DNA from: Tillandsia leiboldiana
Lineage: Eukaryota; Streptophyta; Magnoliopsida; Poales; Bromeliaceae
Reading direction: 5' to 3'
NCBI GenBank assembly: GCA_029204045.2
Contig: JAQNDB010000110.1
Coordinates: 62,001 to 126,000, forward strand
DNA: 64,000 bases
Position 1 is the first letter of the stretch; every line of letters begins with the position of its first letter. Both the position numbers and the translations under genes were made by a program. The notes beneath the pieces are model-generated. The model was not told where the DNA came from. It searched no databases and saw nothing but the letters and a program-made list of their open reading frames with translations. Below, piece by piece: positions 54,680-64,000 of this stretch.

Positions 54680-57600
54680 TGTCACGCCCCGGGGGTTTAA
54701 TTTCGCGGAAATGATTCACAAAAGGTATGGGTTTGGCGTGTATAATTTTTTTTTTGAAAAACCTTCTTCCCCGGCGCGTGCCCAGACCCGCCGCAAATAC
54801 TGGATCACTCTGCAAACGGACAGAGTCTCCCCTGTATATGCACGGCGTCGCGACACATACAATGTCCAAAAACGGATAATCATTCAATCACGACGGTTCA
54901 AACATACATCCATTCACGAAATGCTAAATAAATCTCACGGCCGATCAGTTTAAAAGGATAAATCCACAGTTGTTGAAACGGCGCCCACCCGGCGCCCATA
55001 TTTTGAAAACACCTTTCGAAAGCAACATAAACCCAGAGGTTTTGGAAAACAGTGCCCACGCGACACTTAGGTTTTAAAATCCCTTTTCGAAATCCATAAA
55101 TCCACAAGGTTTTGAAAACGGTGCCCACACGACACCTAGTTTTGAAATCTAGTTTTCGCAATCTTTTCTTTGGTTTGCTCTTTGATTTTCTTAAAGCGGC
55201 CAACAGAGATGAAAAAGGAATTAAATAATTCAAAAACTATCATGCCGACATCCACACCGACCCCACGAGGGTATCGAGAACCGCACCACAGTCTACCATG
55301 TAAATGAAATGCGAAGGGGAAAATAGAAAGTACTGTTCGGGGTCACCAGAGACCCAAGAACTCCTGCCGCGGCCTCACCGTCGCCTAACTCTCCCCCCTG
55401 GAGGACCCTGTCGCAAAGTGGGAAGTCAGCGACTAAACAATAATGATAATAACAAAGCAGGAAAGGAAGCCAAACCCAACAGTAAAACTATCCGGAGCAA
55501 CCACTCGACTCACTGGAAGAGTGACATGCGAACACATGTAACACCTGCAACATCTGTAATGCCTGTAAGACCTATACACCTTGATCTCGCCGGGCACCTA
55601 TCCCGACAGATCGCACCGCTCACACCTTGGGGCACCTGACCTCGTCGGACACCTATCCCGACAGATCGCACCTTTCCCCCCACCTTTTGCTGCCTCAAAC
55701 CCCACACCTAAACAATAATGATAATAACAAAGCAGGAAAGGAAGCCAAACCCAACAGTAAAACTATCCGGAGCAACCACTCGACTCACTGGAAGAGTGAC
55801 ACGCGAACACATGTAACACCTGCAACATCTGTAATGCCTGTAACACCTATACACCTTGATCTCGCCGGGCACCTATCTCGACAGATCGCACCGCTCACAC
55901 CTTGGGGCACCTGACCTCGTCGGACACCTATCCCGACAGATCGCACCTTTTCCCCCACCTTTTGCTGCCTCAAACCCCACACCTACGGGGGCCCCCACCA
56001 CTTCACCTTGTGGGTTAACACGGGTCGAAGACCGCTTTCCCGGAAAAGAGCACCCTTTGCGGTGGCCAAACCGCGGGTGCGCGTGTCGCAACCACGAGCT
56101 CAAAAACCCGGACACAGGACAATATCGCAAACATAGAGACCGTCAGCGTTAGTATTACAAATATGCAGTTAAACAACTATCCAAGAATACCGAGTCTATA
56201 CTTAGTCTCAAAGGAACCCACAATAATGAACCAAGTACCCAAAACGAAACCAACAATAATGAACCAAGTACTCAAGACGAAACCAACCATAATGAACCAA
56301 GTACCCAAAATGTAACCAACAATAATGAGCCGAGTACACACCATACGATAATCATGACAGTAACGAAAATGGGCATAAAGGGGTTCTAAGGATGTACCCA
56401 CCAGAAACGCGAAGAAGGAGGTGTGCGGAAAACTCCAGTTAAAGACACTCCCACCTTGTGCCCGGAAAGAACTACAGTGAGAAGTATCGTTAATAATGTC
56501 GTCGCGGTCAAAAACACTCAAAAACGGGGCGAAACGGGCCAAAAACGGAGCTTCTGGGCTCTTTTTCTGGAGACAGGTGCACGGATCCAGGCATGGACCG
56601 GGTCCACGGTAGCAGGCGGCAGCGGCGCAGACCAGGCGCACGCCGCAGCGGTAGACCGCTGCGGCATGGGCCGGGCCGCGCACGAGCCGAAGCGCGCACC
56701 GGGTCCACACTGTTGGGCTACTGGGCGTGGACCGGGTGTACGCCTGCAGCGGTGGACCGCGCGGCCTGGCGCACGCCCTCGTGCACCGGGTCCGCGCCCC
56801 TGGGCCTGGGAGCCGTGCGCCGGGTGTACGCCTGCGGCGGTGGACCGCGCAGCCTGGTGCACGCCCTTGTGCACCGGGTCTGCGCCCCTGGGCCCGGGAG
56901 CCGTGCGCCGGGTGCACGCTAGGTCCTGTGGACCGCGGGGTGGTGCAGCCGTACGGGTGAACAGTAAACCCTCCGGTTTCGTCTCCCGCGGCTCCGGTGA
57001 TGACCCCGCGAACACGGCGACTGCGGCGACGACTCCGTGGGCATGGTAACGGCGGCGGCGGCCTCTCGTTTAACGACGGCGGCGGCGGCTTCCCGTTACC
57101 ACAAAGCCCACACGGCGTGCGACACCCGGACGACCCTCGCCGAACCCTCGACCCTACAGAAATTCCAAACAGAACACTACACGGTCACTTACCGATCCTG
57201 CGAGAAAGGGGAAGAGGATCATCCCTCTCGTCTCCAACGTAAAGTTCTCCCCCGTTCTTCCTTCTCCTCCCTCGATCGCTCCGTTCCTTCACGCCCAACG
57301 TCGGATGGTGGAAAGAAGGTAGGAGGGTTGGGGTTTCTCCCGCACTCCTCAGGAGAGCCCTAATGCACGAACCCAAAGGGATGAGAAGTAGGAAAAATAA
57401 GTTCAAATCCCCAAAATCGAAACCTAAATGATCAGGTGCGAACCAGCGGTCCAATTTTTTTTCCTCGAAAAATGTGTCGATTGCCCGCACGCCTTTCGAT
57501 GCACCCGAAACCGCTAAAAACTTCGAAAAATTATTCTGGGAGGTCCCGGAGTCCAAAATCAAATCCGATCACGCCGCCGCTCATCATTTTGCGGCCCCTA

Positions 57601-58054
57601 TCACCTAAAAATATCCACAAACCCCGACGATCAGCCCATAAATTCTCGAATTCCCAACCCCTCCTTAACAACTAAAAATATTCAATTAGGACCCATAACA
57701 GAAAAACCGAAGGGTCGACGTACTACCAAATAAATAACAAAAACCCAAAAACATAAAAGATGAAAAGTCCGATCATAGGAGGATCCCGTCCGATCACCTC
57801 GAAAAGCATGCCGGCCACTTAGCGCGGATTCCGATGCACCACTCAAAGGCAAACGCTTTGACCCCTATTCCGGGAGATCCGTAAATCGGGATCCGAATCC
57901 GTTCACTTTGCCGTCCTCCGTTTTCCGAGCTCAACCGAAGAAAAATACTCACGGTCCAGGCCAGTTCTTTGCAGAAAACACAGTGAAAAGTTTTCCTAAC
58001 AATCCCGTCATAAAAAGAAGTTATACAAAGGCATTGGAACGCCAGGACTCTACA
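54680..58054 (-). repeat. B right LTR (5' LTR by orientation)
   Basis: 3375 bp, nearly identical to the left LTR apart from a 275-bp tandem duplication (55433-55982). 5' splice-like site 57192-57187, GC array about 56940-56590, acceptor-like site about 56472, 33-bp units 56351-56220, conserved hairpin 56082-56048. Ends 58054, then target copy GTATT. Confidence 0.92.
55433..55982. repeat. 275-bp tandem duplication in B right LTR
   Basis: The stretch starting CTAAACAATAATGATAAT at 55433 recurs at 55708. The left LTR has one copy, and the length difference between the LTRs (3375 against 3101) is explained by it. The unit contains the CACCTAT-loop hairpins, doubling their number in this LTR. Confidence 0.88.
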
Positions 58055-58059
58055 GTATT

Positions 58060-58788
58060 CATTAGTTTGATTCAACTCGAGATGTGAGTATGAAAACCTA
58101 GAATCAAACTAATCAATATAGATGAAGAAACATGGAGTATTCTCTAATGATTTCCTTTCTTCTCTATATGTGGATCTTAGGCCGTATGAAAATGATATAT
58201 GAAAATGACGGCTATTTTCATTTTCGGCCTCATCTGGATTAACCCTAGAAAAAGAGTCATAGGGTCTATTTATAGGTTAGAAACATTTGGAAGGAGATAA
58301 GAATCAAAAACCTAACATTTCTGGAATTTTTACGGACGGCGATCCGGATCGGATTTGGGCGATCCGGATTGTAGTAGCAATAAAGACGGTTTCCAGAAAA
58401 CAAACGTTCGGGATCCGGATCGGAATGCCTGATCCGGATCGTTCATACATTTCAGAAAACTCAACGTTCGGGATCCGGATCGTGAGATGATGCGATCCGG
58501 ATTGAAGTAATGTATGAAACAACAACCGTCGGGATCCGGATCGCTGGCTCTGATCCGGATCCTGAACCTGTCCGAACACCAGTTTTTGATTTTTATGCAA
58601 TTAAAAACTCTTCCAGGTGTTTCTACACTACAAGAAGTATTCGGATCACCAATAATCTTTAGTTAAACATACCTGATCCTTTTGAATTCTTCTTTCTTGA
58701 GATTGAGTTAAATGATCCAACTTTCTTCACCTTCAATCTTCAAGACTTGAACCTTTCACGAAACTACGACAACTCAAATTCCGTAACA
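58060..58788 (-). repeat. C 3' LTR, U3 part
   Basis: Continues from 41780 after B. Contains the TATA box (58267-58274, minus) and the GATCCGGATC cluster (58341-58561). Begins TGTTACGGAA in sense at 58788, like A elements. Confidence 0.88.
58341..58561 (-). promoter_or_regulatory. GATCCGGATC palindrome cluster in C U3
   Basis: About nine palindromes in 220 bp, with the same density and distance to the TATA box as in A1 and A2 although the sequence between them differs. Confidence 0.62.
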
Positions 58789-59550
58789 ATCTCCCCCTTT
58801 GGCGGTTTCGTGACAAAACACAGATCCACTAAAGAAAATTCAAAAAGATATTTTTGTTGCTATCACCATACAACAAAAATTTACAATGGAGATCCAAAAA
58901 ATTCAAAAATATGAGATAAACTCCTAAAACAGACTCTAGACTTAGACATCTGTACTCTCTGCACAAAGAAATCATTCTTGACAAAAAGAGATCGTTAGAT
59001 ACCTCAAGAATATTTAGCATTCAAAACCTAACAGAGATAGAGTTTATGCTCACCATGACATTGAGTAATGCAGATATGTAAAAAGATCACAATCAAACAT
59101 TGACATATCTTCTAAGCAATAAAATTCCAAATGTCATGACTTTGCTTTGTTAGTAATCAAACAACTTGTTAGTAATAATACATGTCCAAATAGTTAGTCG
59201 AATAGTTAGTAGGAACATGCAACAAATCACAAGATGAAAACCAAAGTTGTGATACTTACCTTTCACCAAAGTCAAAGTTGAAGTGATACTTACCTCGATG
59301 TTCACATATTCACATCATCCAAAAGTGATACTTACCTTGATGTTCACATATTCACATCATCCAAAGTTCAACCATTGTTCAAGTTCTCTCTAAACTCTCT
59401 CCCCCTTTTTGTCACAAACAAAGCCAAAATTACCAAAAATTGGAGGAGAGTTAAAAATTTCAAAGATTGTTCCGAAATGTAAGAACTAGAACTAAGAGTA
59501 AGTCCTAAAAAGGAACTCATGCACAGAGAAAGGTTAGAAGGAAAGTTAAG
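58789..59550 (-). other. C 3' untranslated region and polypurine tract
   Basis: Polypurine tract GCCAAAGGGGGAGATT next to the LTR (58789-58804) and a second AAAAGGGGGAGAG-type tract near 59399-59412 (minus strand). A short direct repeat (AGTGATACTTACCTTGATGTTCACATATTCACATCATCC type) lies at about 59283-59360. No ORF. Confidence 0.65.
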
Positions 59551-60147
59551 TCAGTCTGAATCCGAACTAGTGGGATTGGTACAATCCAACTTCTTCAAAA
59601 TCGCTTGAAGCATTTTTGACATTCTGGAGACCTTTCTTTTCATCTTATGTTGCTCAGAGATAATCTGTTTGAGATTTGTAGACACGCTGTCTTGTTCAGC
59701 AGACGATCTTCGCTGTTCTTGTCGAAGTGAGGACCCTACATTCGCTTTTGCTGTGTGTCTCCAGGACGTTGAAGGATGTAGTATAGAACCAGACGGTGCA
59801 TCTTGACCTTCAATCCATGGAGATTCTCTAGGGAGAGAGCGAGCTCTGGTGAGGGGTCTATCAATCTGAATTCCAGTTCCCCTCGAATTCTTTCGCCTAG
59901 TGTACTGCTTGGTTGTTGAGGAAGATTTCATTAGCTTCTTGTTCTTCAAGTACAACCTATCTTCTTTGTCAATAGCTTTTTGTGCTTGTTCACAAATCTC
60001 TTCCCAGTCTTCTTCATCTGATTCTGAATCATTTTGACAAACTTTCTTTGTCTCTTCTTGATTTGAGTCATCTTGTTCTCTTTTTATATAAGAGCCACTA
60101 GATCCTACCATTGCTACCAAAAGGAAGATTATCCAGGCGAACGCCAT
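59551..60147 (-). CDS. C ORF in env position, 198 residues, unknown function
   Basis: Lies between pol and the 3' LTR, where SIRE-type Copia elements can carry an env-like ORF. N-terminus MAFAWIIFLLVAMVGSS is hydrophobic and could be a signal peptide or anchor. An acidic Asp/Glu stretch follows (about 25-60), then a basic Ser/Arg-rich middle and a C-terminal amphipathic helix (about 160-188, ISEQHKMKRKVSRMSKMLQA) that looks like a coiled coil. Much shorter than usual env-like proteins, with no second membrane segment. The ATG follows a good 3' splice-like site by about 30 bases. I do not recognise the family. Alternatives: truncated env-like gene, a captured host fragment, or a regulatory ORF. 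Confidence 0.6.
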   Translation of the reverse strand: MAFAWIIFLLVAMVGSSGSYIKREQDDSNQEETKKVCQNDSESDEEDWEEICEQAQKAIDKEDRLYLKNKKLMKSSSTTKQYTRRKNSRGTGIQIDRPLTRARSLPRESPWIEGQDAPSGSILHPSTSWRHTAKANVGSSLRQEQRRSSAEQDSVSTNLKQIISEQHKMKRKVSRMSKMLQAILKKLDCTNPTSSDSD

Positions 60148-60176
60148 TGGTGCAAGTGCTTAATAGATTTAAAATC

Positions 60177-60561
60177 CTGTGAACAATAACTCAAAAACAC
60201 ATGAAAAATTGTTAATTTTCAAAGATTTGAAAAAATTGTACCCAAACAATCATAATCATGTAGAGAGACTAAGAATCAAATTAGTTTTGCAAAAGGACTT
60301 TTAAAAAATAGATCAATTGCATGATTTTCGAAAATCCTTATTATATGCCCTAAAACCAAAATTTTAGAAATCGAAGCCTAAAAATCCGTTAATCAGGAGA
60401 ATACATAGCATATAATCAAAACTAATCTACCCAGAGTTCTTATTTCAAAAAAAATTTTATCAAAAACCATTCACAAACGAAATCGATCGAAGAAATTCAT
60501 CACGTTTGAGGAGGAAAAAGAGAAACGGTGAAAAACCGAGATTTTGATCAATAAAACTTAC
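60177..60561 (-). other. Candidate leader intron upstream of the C ORF
   Basis: On the minus strand CAA|GTAAGTTTT (intron starts 60561) and TTATTGTTCACAG|GATTTT (intron ends 60177), 385 nt, AT-rich. Removal would join a short CT-rich leader to the ORF start. The frame is closed across it, so it would be a 5'-UTR intron or the splice of a subgenomic RNA. Confidence 0.45.
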
Positions 60562-60696
60562 TTGTATTCGAAGAACTTGAGTTTGGAAAGCTCCAAGGTG
60601 CAAAATTTCTTGAGAGAGAGACTCTAGAGAAATAAGAACAAAAGATTAAGGTAAAAGAAATCAAAACCGTCTTGTTCTTATTAAAACCCTAGCCGT

Positions 60697-60788
60697 GATC
60701 CGGATCGGATCGAGATTTCGATCCGGATCGGCCAGCCGCAGGAAGAAGCCTGCGTTCGGGATCCGGATCAGCTTGCCCGATCCGGATC
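60697..60788 (-). promoter_or_regulatory. Internal GATCCGGATC cluster in C
   Basis: Four palindromes (60697-60706, 60720-60729, about 60759-60769, 60779-60788), the same motif as in the U3, but inside the element and 135 bp upstream of the candidate 5' splice site. CTAGGGTTTTAATAAG and a CT-rich leader follow in sense, as after the LTR promoters. It could be an internal promoter for the ORF. Confidence 0.5.
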
Positions 60789-61721
60789 GGCTCCAACTTT
60801 TTATTCAGAAAAATTTCAGAGAAATTCAAGAAAAAGTATGTAAGCACAATCGTGTATCAACTTTAAACAAAAATCATCGTTTCATACAACAAGAAATAGA
60901 TTATGCCAAATCTATCAATAATATCCAAAAATGAAACGAGAATTTACAAAAATTAAATCCCTTAAAGTTGAACACCTTCAATTACATCTAACTTGATCCT
61001 ATGAGTAATGCCTTTATCAAATCATCAATTCAGTAAAGAAAATGAAATACAAAGATCAATAGATGTTTGAAATCCCAAATATGGTAGATAATATATCTAG
61101 ACAATCTGTTGAAGAGAGTGGCTCTTTGAGCATCTTTCATTAAAAACCCACCTTATACCAACCTTGAAATATGACGGAGTCAAGTATTTCAACATGCATT
61201 TTACTTAATCAAAAATTGAAACAACCATGCTTGGTATACATGTGGTAGCTGCACACAATACTCGGACGACCGAGGTGGTAGCTCTTTCCTCCATGTGGTG
61301 GTAGTTTTCACACTCCTCATTGGGATGTAACTCTTTCCACATCTTTTGAGCATTTTACATTTCTTTGACTCCCCCTCAATTGGCTATCAATTATTTAAGA
61401 TATAAAGTATTCAACCAAAAATTGATCTCGATTTCATACTCGACTAAGCAGTCAAATAAGATAATGACTATACCAAGAGATCATTGAGAGAGAAATTGAC
61501 TTTGATCACTTAGAAGATGATTTAATTAACATAAATGATCATTGCAACAGTGAAATATTATGATGGCAAAAGCATAATAAATTTCTAAATGTGCGAAAAG
61601 ATGCAATTAAAGTCAATTATGATCTATGCTCAATTAATGTCCTATGTACAAACATAGATAAAGAACAAAACAAAACAAAAACAAACAAAACCTATCCTAA
61701 GCAAAGGTTTCAAAAAGAAGT
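60789..61721 (-). other. C non-coding region with block shared with A elements
   Basis: AT-rich; conserved block at 61118-61345 matching A1 10483-10730 (GGCTCTTTGAGCATCTTTCA, CCACCTTATACCAACC, CATGTGGTAGCT, CCTTTCGGATG-like parts). No ORF. Confidence 0.7.
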
Positions 61722-61910
61722 TTATTTCAAGGAAAGCATTCCAATTGCTTTTCGCAAATGAATAAAACGTTTTTGATCCAAAGGTTTTGTTAGAATGTCA
61801 GCTAATTGATCCTCAGTTGAAATATATGAAAGTTGAAGAGTATTTGATTCAACTAGCTCTCTAAGAAAATGATATCTAAGTTCAATATGTTTTGTTCTAG
61901 AGTGCAACAC
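61722..61910 (-). pseudogene. pol: C pol, C-terminal end of RNase H, cut by G
   Basis: About 62 codons: SRTKHIELRYHFLREL then DQLADILTKPLDQKRFIHLR and a stop after MLSLK. TKHIE..YHF and ADILTKPL are diagnostic of the end of Copia RNase H. The frame is open at 61910, where G was inserted. It is the only pol sequence of C in the window and fixes its superfamily and orientation. Confidence 0.92.
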
Positions 61911-61960
61911 TGTCACGCCCCGGGGTCGAGCCTGCGACCCGGGCTCGCCAACAGACCCGC

Positions 61961-61988
61961 CGTCTGTGCGGAAACTGCCGCACAGACG
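61961..61988 (-). other. 11-bp terminal hairpin in G LTR
   Basis: CGTCTGTGCGG and CCGCACAGACG, perfectly paired around a 6-base loop, 50 bp from the LTR end. D has ACTCTGC/GCAGAGT (18667-18686), B ACTCTG/CAGAGT (41908-41927) and E ACTCT/AGAGT (17451-17470) in the same place. Confidence 0.7.
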
Positions 61989-62524
61989 AAGCGTCTAACC
62001 TGCAGAAAGGGATCTAGCCATACAAGTATCAGAGCAAAGAGGTGCAAAACTGAAATAAGTAAACTGCATACAAGAGTCACTAGATGAAAAGTCCAGGTAC
62101 AACATCCGCTACCTCCCAAAAGGGGTACTCCACCACTAACAAGTACAAAAGTGGGAAACCAAAAACACCCGAGTAGCTCTACCTGTGACTCTACAGACCC
62201 CGGTGGCACTAGTCGGCCAAGCCCTTGCCACGGTCTGAAGACTCCGCACGTGCCGGTCCAGGAAAGTCCGCCTCAGAATCACCTGTCACGCACGGCGGGT
62301 GTGAGATCAACAGAAAAGCCAGATCTCAGTGGGTACCGATGCCCTATCCTCGGTAACCCACCAAGTCCACTGGAGACAAAGACAGATAGATAGATAGATA
62401 GATAAATACTGGAATGAAAGCTGTAAGTAAATCTATCACTATATGCCTCAATGCAATGCTGTACTAAATGACATCTAGCACACTATGAAAATGACCACCC
62501 GCACATGTCATTTCCCCGCAGCCA

Positions 62525-62750
62525 CCCGGTAGCCCGGCCGGGGGCGAGCTTCCGCTGGTATCTCGGCCAGGGAAGCACTCTCCTGGTAACGCAGCCAGGG
62601 AGAAAGGTCCTCCCGGTAACTCGGCCGGGTAAACAGTCTTCCCGGTAACTCGGCCGGGGAAAGGTACCCTCCTGGTAGCTCAGCCAGGGACAAATGCATC
62701 CTCTCGGTAACTCGGCAGGGAAAAAAAACCCTTCTGGTAACTCGGCCAGG
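62525..62750 (-). other. TAACTCGG-loop tandem hairpins in G LTR
   Basis: Eight units about 30 bp apart with loop TAACTCGG or close. Stems are CCCGG/CCGGG (62525, 62612, 62641), CCTGG/CCAGG (62582, 62671) and CTGG/CCAG (62555, 62734); the unit near 62703 is decayed. The change C-G to T-A is made on both sides of the stem. Confidence 0.7.
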
Positions 62751-63239
62751 GCTTCGAATTCAGCTGTGCAATCCAAAGCGAACACCAATCAACAAGATAC
62801 ACATCCCGGTCGGAAACCATAACCCGCGACCTGCGCGGCCGACCCGTACTTGCCTGATAGCACAAGGTCACGATACCTTTGCGTTCGAAAAGAAAAAGGA
62901 GCATCCCGTGGTCCGTCAGAAGAAACCAACCCACCTGCGATAAAACCGCAATCCGTGCGCCAAAAAGAGGTCCAGGTGCTGTCCAACAGCTCCACGTAGT
63001 ACCACGCGCACCACAGTCCACATAGACGAGCAAATCCCTCAGTCGCACTACAACTTGGTGAAAAAGTAGGGGATCAGAAAAATAACCCGACAAAGGACCT
63101 GCTCTCAAAAGGCGGAAAACCCAACCGGCAACGAAAAACGCCGGCCGTTGCGCGGAAAACCCATCGCGCGACCGCCACGGCGCATCGTCGAGCCGCAAAC
63201 CCCGCGGCACAGCACCACCCACGGCCGCGCAGCCCAAGA

Positions 63240-64000
63240 GCTGCCCGCGCAACGCCCTGCAGTGCCGCGCACCAAGCGCGCGGCCTGCAGGGCCGCGGGG
63301 CCCAAGGGCACCCGCGCGGCCCTCCTGCAGTGCCGCGCGCCTGGCGCGCGGCCTGCAGGGCCGCGGGGCCCAAGGGGCCGCCGCGCGGCCCTCCTACAGT
63401 GCCGCGCGCCGGGCGCGCGGCCTGCAGGGCCGCGGGGCCCAAGGGCACCCGGGCGGCCCTCCTGCAGTGCCGCGCGCCTGGCGCGCGGCCTGCAGGGCCG
63501 CGGGGCCCCAAGGGGCCGCCGCGCGGCCCTCCTGCAGTGCCGCGCGCCGGGCACGCGGCCTGCAGGGCCGCGGGGCCCAAGGGCACCCGCGCGGCCCTCC
63601 TGCAGTGCCGCGCGTCCCGCGCGCGGCCTGCAGGGCCGCGGGGCCCCAAGGGGCCGCCGCGCGGCCCTCCTGCAGTGCCGCGCGCCGGGCGCGCGGCCTG
63701 CAGGGCCGCGCGGCCCAAGGGCACCCGCGCGGCCCTCCTGCAGTGCCGCGCGCCGGGCGCGCGGCCTGCAGGGCCGCGGGGCCCCAAGGGCACCCGCGCG
63801 GTGCCCTGCAGCGCCGCGCGCCCCGCGCGCGGCCTGCAGGGCCGCGGGGCCCCAAGGGCACCCGCGCGGTGCCCTGCAGCGCCGCGCGCCCCGCGCGCGG
63901 CCTGCAGGGCCGCGGGGCCCCAAGGGCACCCGCGCGGTGCCCTGCAGCGCCGCGCGCCCCGCGCGCGGCCTGCAGGGCCGCGGGGCCCCAAGGGCACCCG
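63240..64000. repeat. GC-rich array in G LTR with 68/70-bp alternation
   Basis: Units marked by CTCCTGCAG at 63322, 63391 (CTCCTACAG), 63459, 63529, 63597, 63667 and 63735, spacing 69, 68, 70, 68, 70, 68. Two unit types alternate (CCCAAGGGCACC and CCCAAGGGGCCGCC), giving a roughly 138-bp dimer. After 63800 a third type (GTGCCCTGCAGC) repeats every 68 bp to the end. Long open frames in all frames are composition artefacts. Confidence 0.85.

Larger units (their letters stand above)
41781..58054 (-). mobile_element. B: decayed chromovirus, interrupted by A2
   Basis: Two LTRs (41781-42241 plus 48624-51263, and 54680-58054) and a 3.4-kb internal region. Target duplication GTATT (41776-41780 and 58055-58059) restores C's LTR. 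LTR ends TGTAGAGTC and GGCGTGACA on the minus strand, tRNA-Met PBS and the polypurine hairpin put it with E and D. Only fragments of pol are readable. Confidence 0.92.
41214..64000 (-). mobile_element. C: autonomous-type Copia element, 3' part, interrupted by B and G
   Basis: The 3' LTR is 41214-41780 plus 58060-58788 (about 1296 bp without B). The internal region runs from 58789 to 61910, where G cuts it. Sense order: RNase H end of pol, conserved block shared with A elements, palindrome cluster, candidate leader intron, 198-codon ORF in the env position, polypurine tract, LTR. Possession of pol makes C the likely enzyme source for the gag-only A family. Its 5' part is outside the window. 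Confidence 0.85.
61911..64000 (-). mobile_element. G: chromovirus-type LTR, incomplete at window end
   Basis: Begins TGTCACGCCCCGGGG on the plus strand like the LTR ends of D and B; candidate target copy AACAC (61906-61910). The body is new, but the plan is the same: terminal hairpin, tandem hairpins, GC-rich array. A short (GATA)n run lies at about 62384-62405. Probably the U5 and R side of a 3' LTR in minus orientation; no coding part reached. Confidence 0.82.

Noticed and set aside
61961..61988. MicroRNA precursor
   Set aside because: The stem is only 11 bp, far too short for a plant miRNA precursor, and similar hairpins occupy the same place in other LTRs.
63074..63997. 307- and 274-codon frames in the G array
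   Set aside because: Same artefact: repeated translation of a 68/70-bp GC-rich unit, several frames open at once.

Overview
The window is plant nuclear DNA, made almost entirely of LTR retrotransposons inserted into one another. Evidence: primer-binding sites matching initiator tRNA-Met (TGGTATCAGAG), a chromovirus gag-pol of the Tekay/Del type, Copia gag proteins of the SIRE kind, a Cassandra-like TRIM with 5S rRNA sequence in its LTRs, and 5-bp target-site duplications (TSDs) at most junctions. I see no host gene, tRNA gene or CRISPR array. The species cannot be told from this; a repeat-rich angiosperm heterochromatin is the best inference. Element letters below are mine.

Layout. A3, a gag-only Copia-like element (+), starts at 178 and runs through the window. 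Its 5' LTR is split by E (1133-17588, Tekay chromovirus, +, TSD GACGT), whose integrase is itself split by A1 (8104-14513, complete A-family element, -, TSD ACGCG). A3's gag is split by D (18542-33570, chromovirus, -, three LTRs and two internal regions, TSD TGACT) and then by F (from 35378, probably an LTR). F is entered by A4 (from 37212, A family, -), which carries the Cassandra-like TRIM (39400-39975, TSD AACCA) and is interrupted by C (from 41214, autonomous-type Copia, -). C's 3' LTR is split by B (41781-58054, decayed chromovirus, -, TSD GTATT), whose LTR is split by A2 (42242-48618, complete A-family element, +, TSD CTAGG). C's pol is cut by G (61911 to the end, chromovirus LTR, -). 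The chain A3 > F > A4 > C > B > A2 is six levels deep.

How the parts relate. A elements code only for a Gag with two zinc knuckles and a coiled coil. C keeps the end of a Copia pol and a separate 198-codon ORF in the env position. A and C share LTR ends, polypurine tract, a U3 cluster of TCCGGA palindromes, an R/U5 hairpin array and an internal non-coding block, so C-type elements probably mobilise A elements. The chromoviruses E, D, B and G differ in LTR sequence but share one LTR plan: promoter, 5' splice-like site, family-specific GC-rich tandem array, 3' splice-like site, then hairpin modules, LTR end and PBS.

Main discovery candidate: LTR leaders of both superfamilies carry repeated small hairpins in which the loop is constant and the stem changes in a compensatory way. 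The clearest is the TGGATT-loop array of the A and C families (about ten different stems around one loop). Other sets are the CACC-loop, TAACTCGG-loop and GTGTG-loop hairpins of the chromoviruses and one larger hairpin shared by E, D and B. Several changes make G-U pairs on the element's sense strand only, which points to selection on RNA. All comparisons were made by eye.
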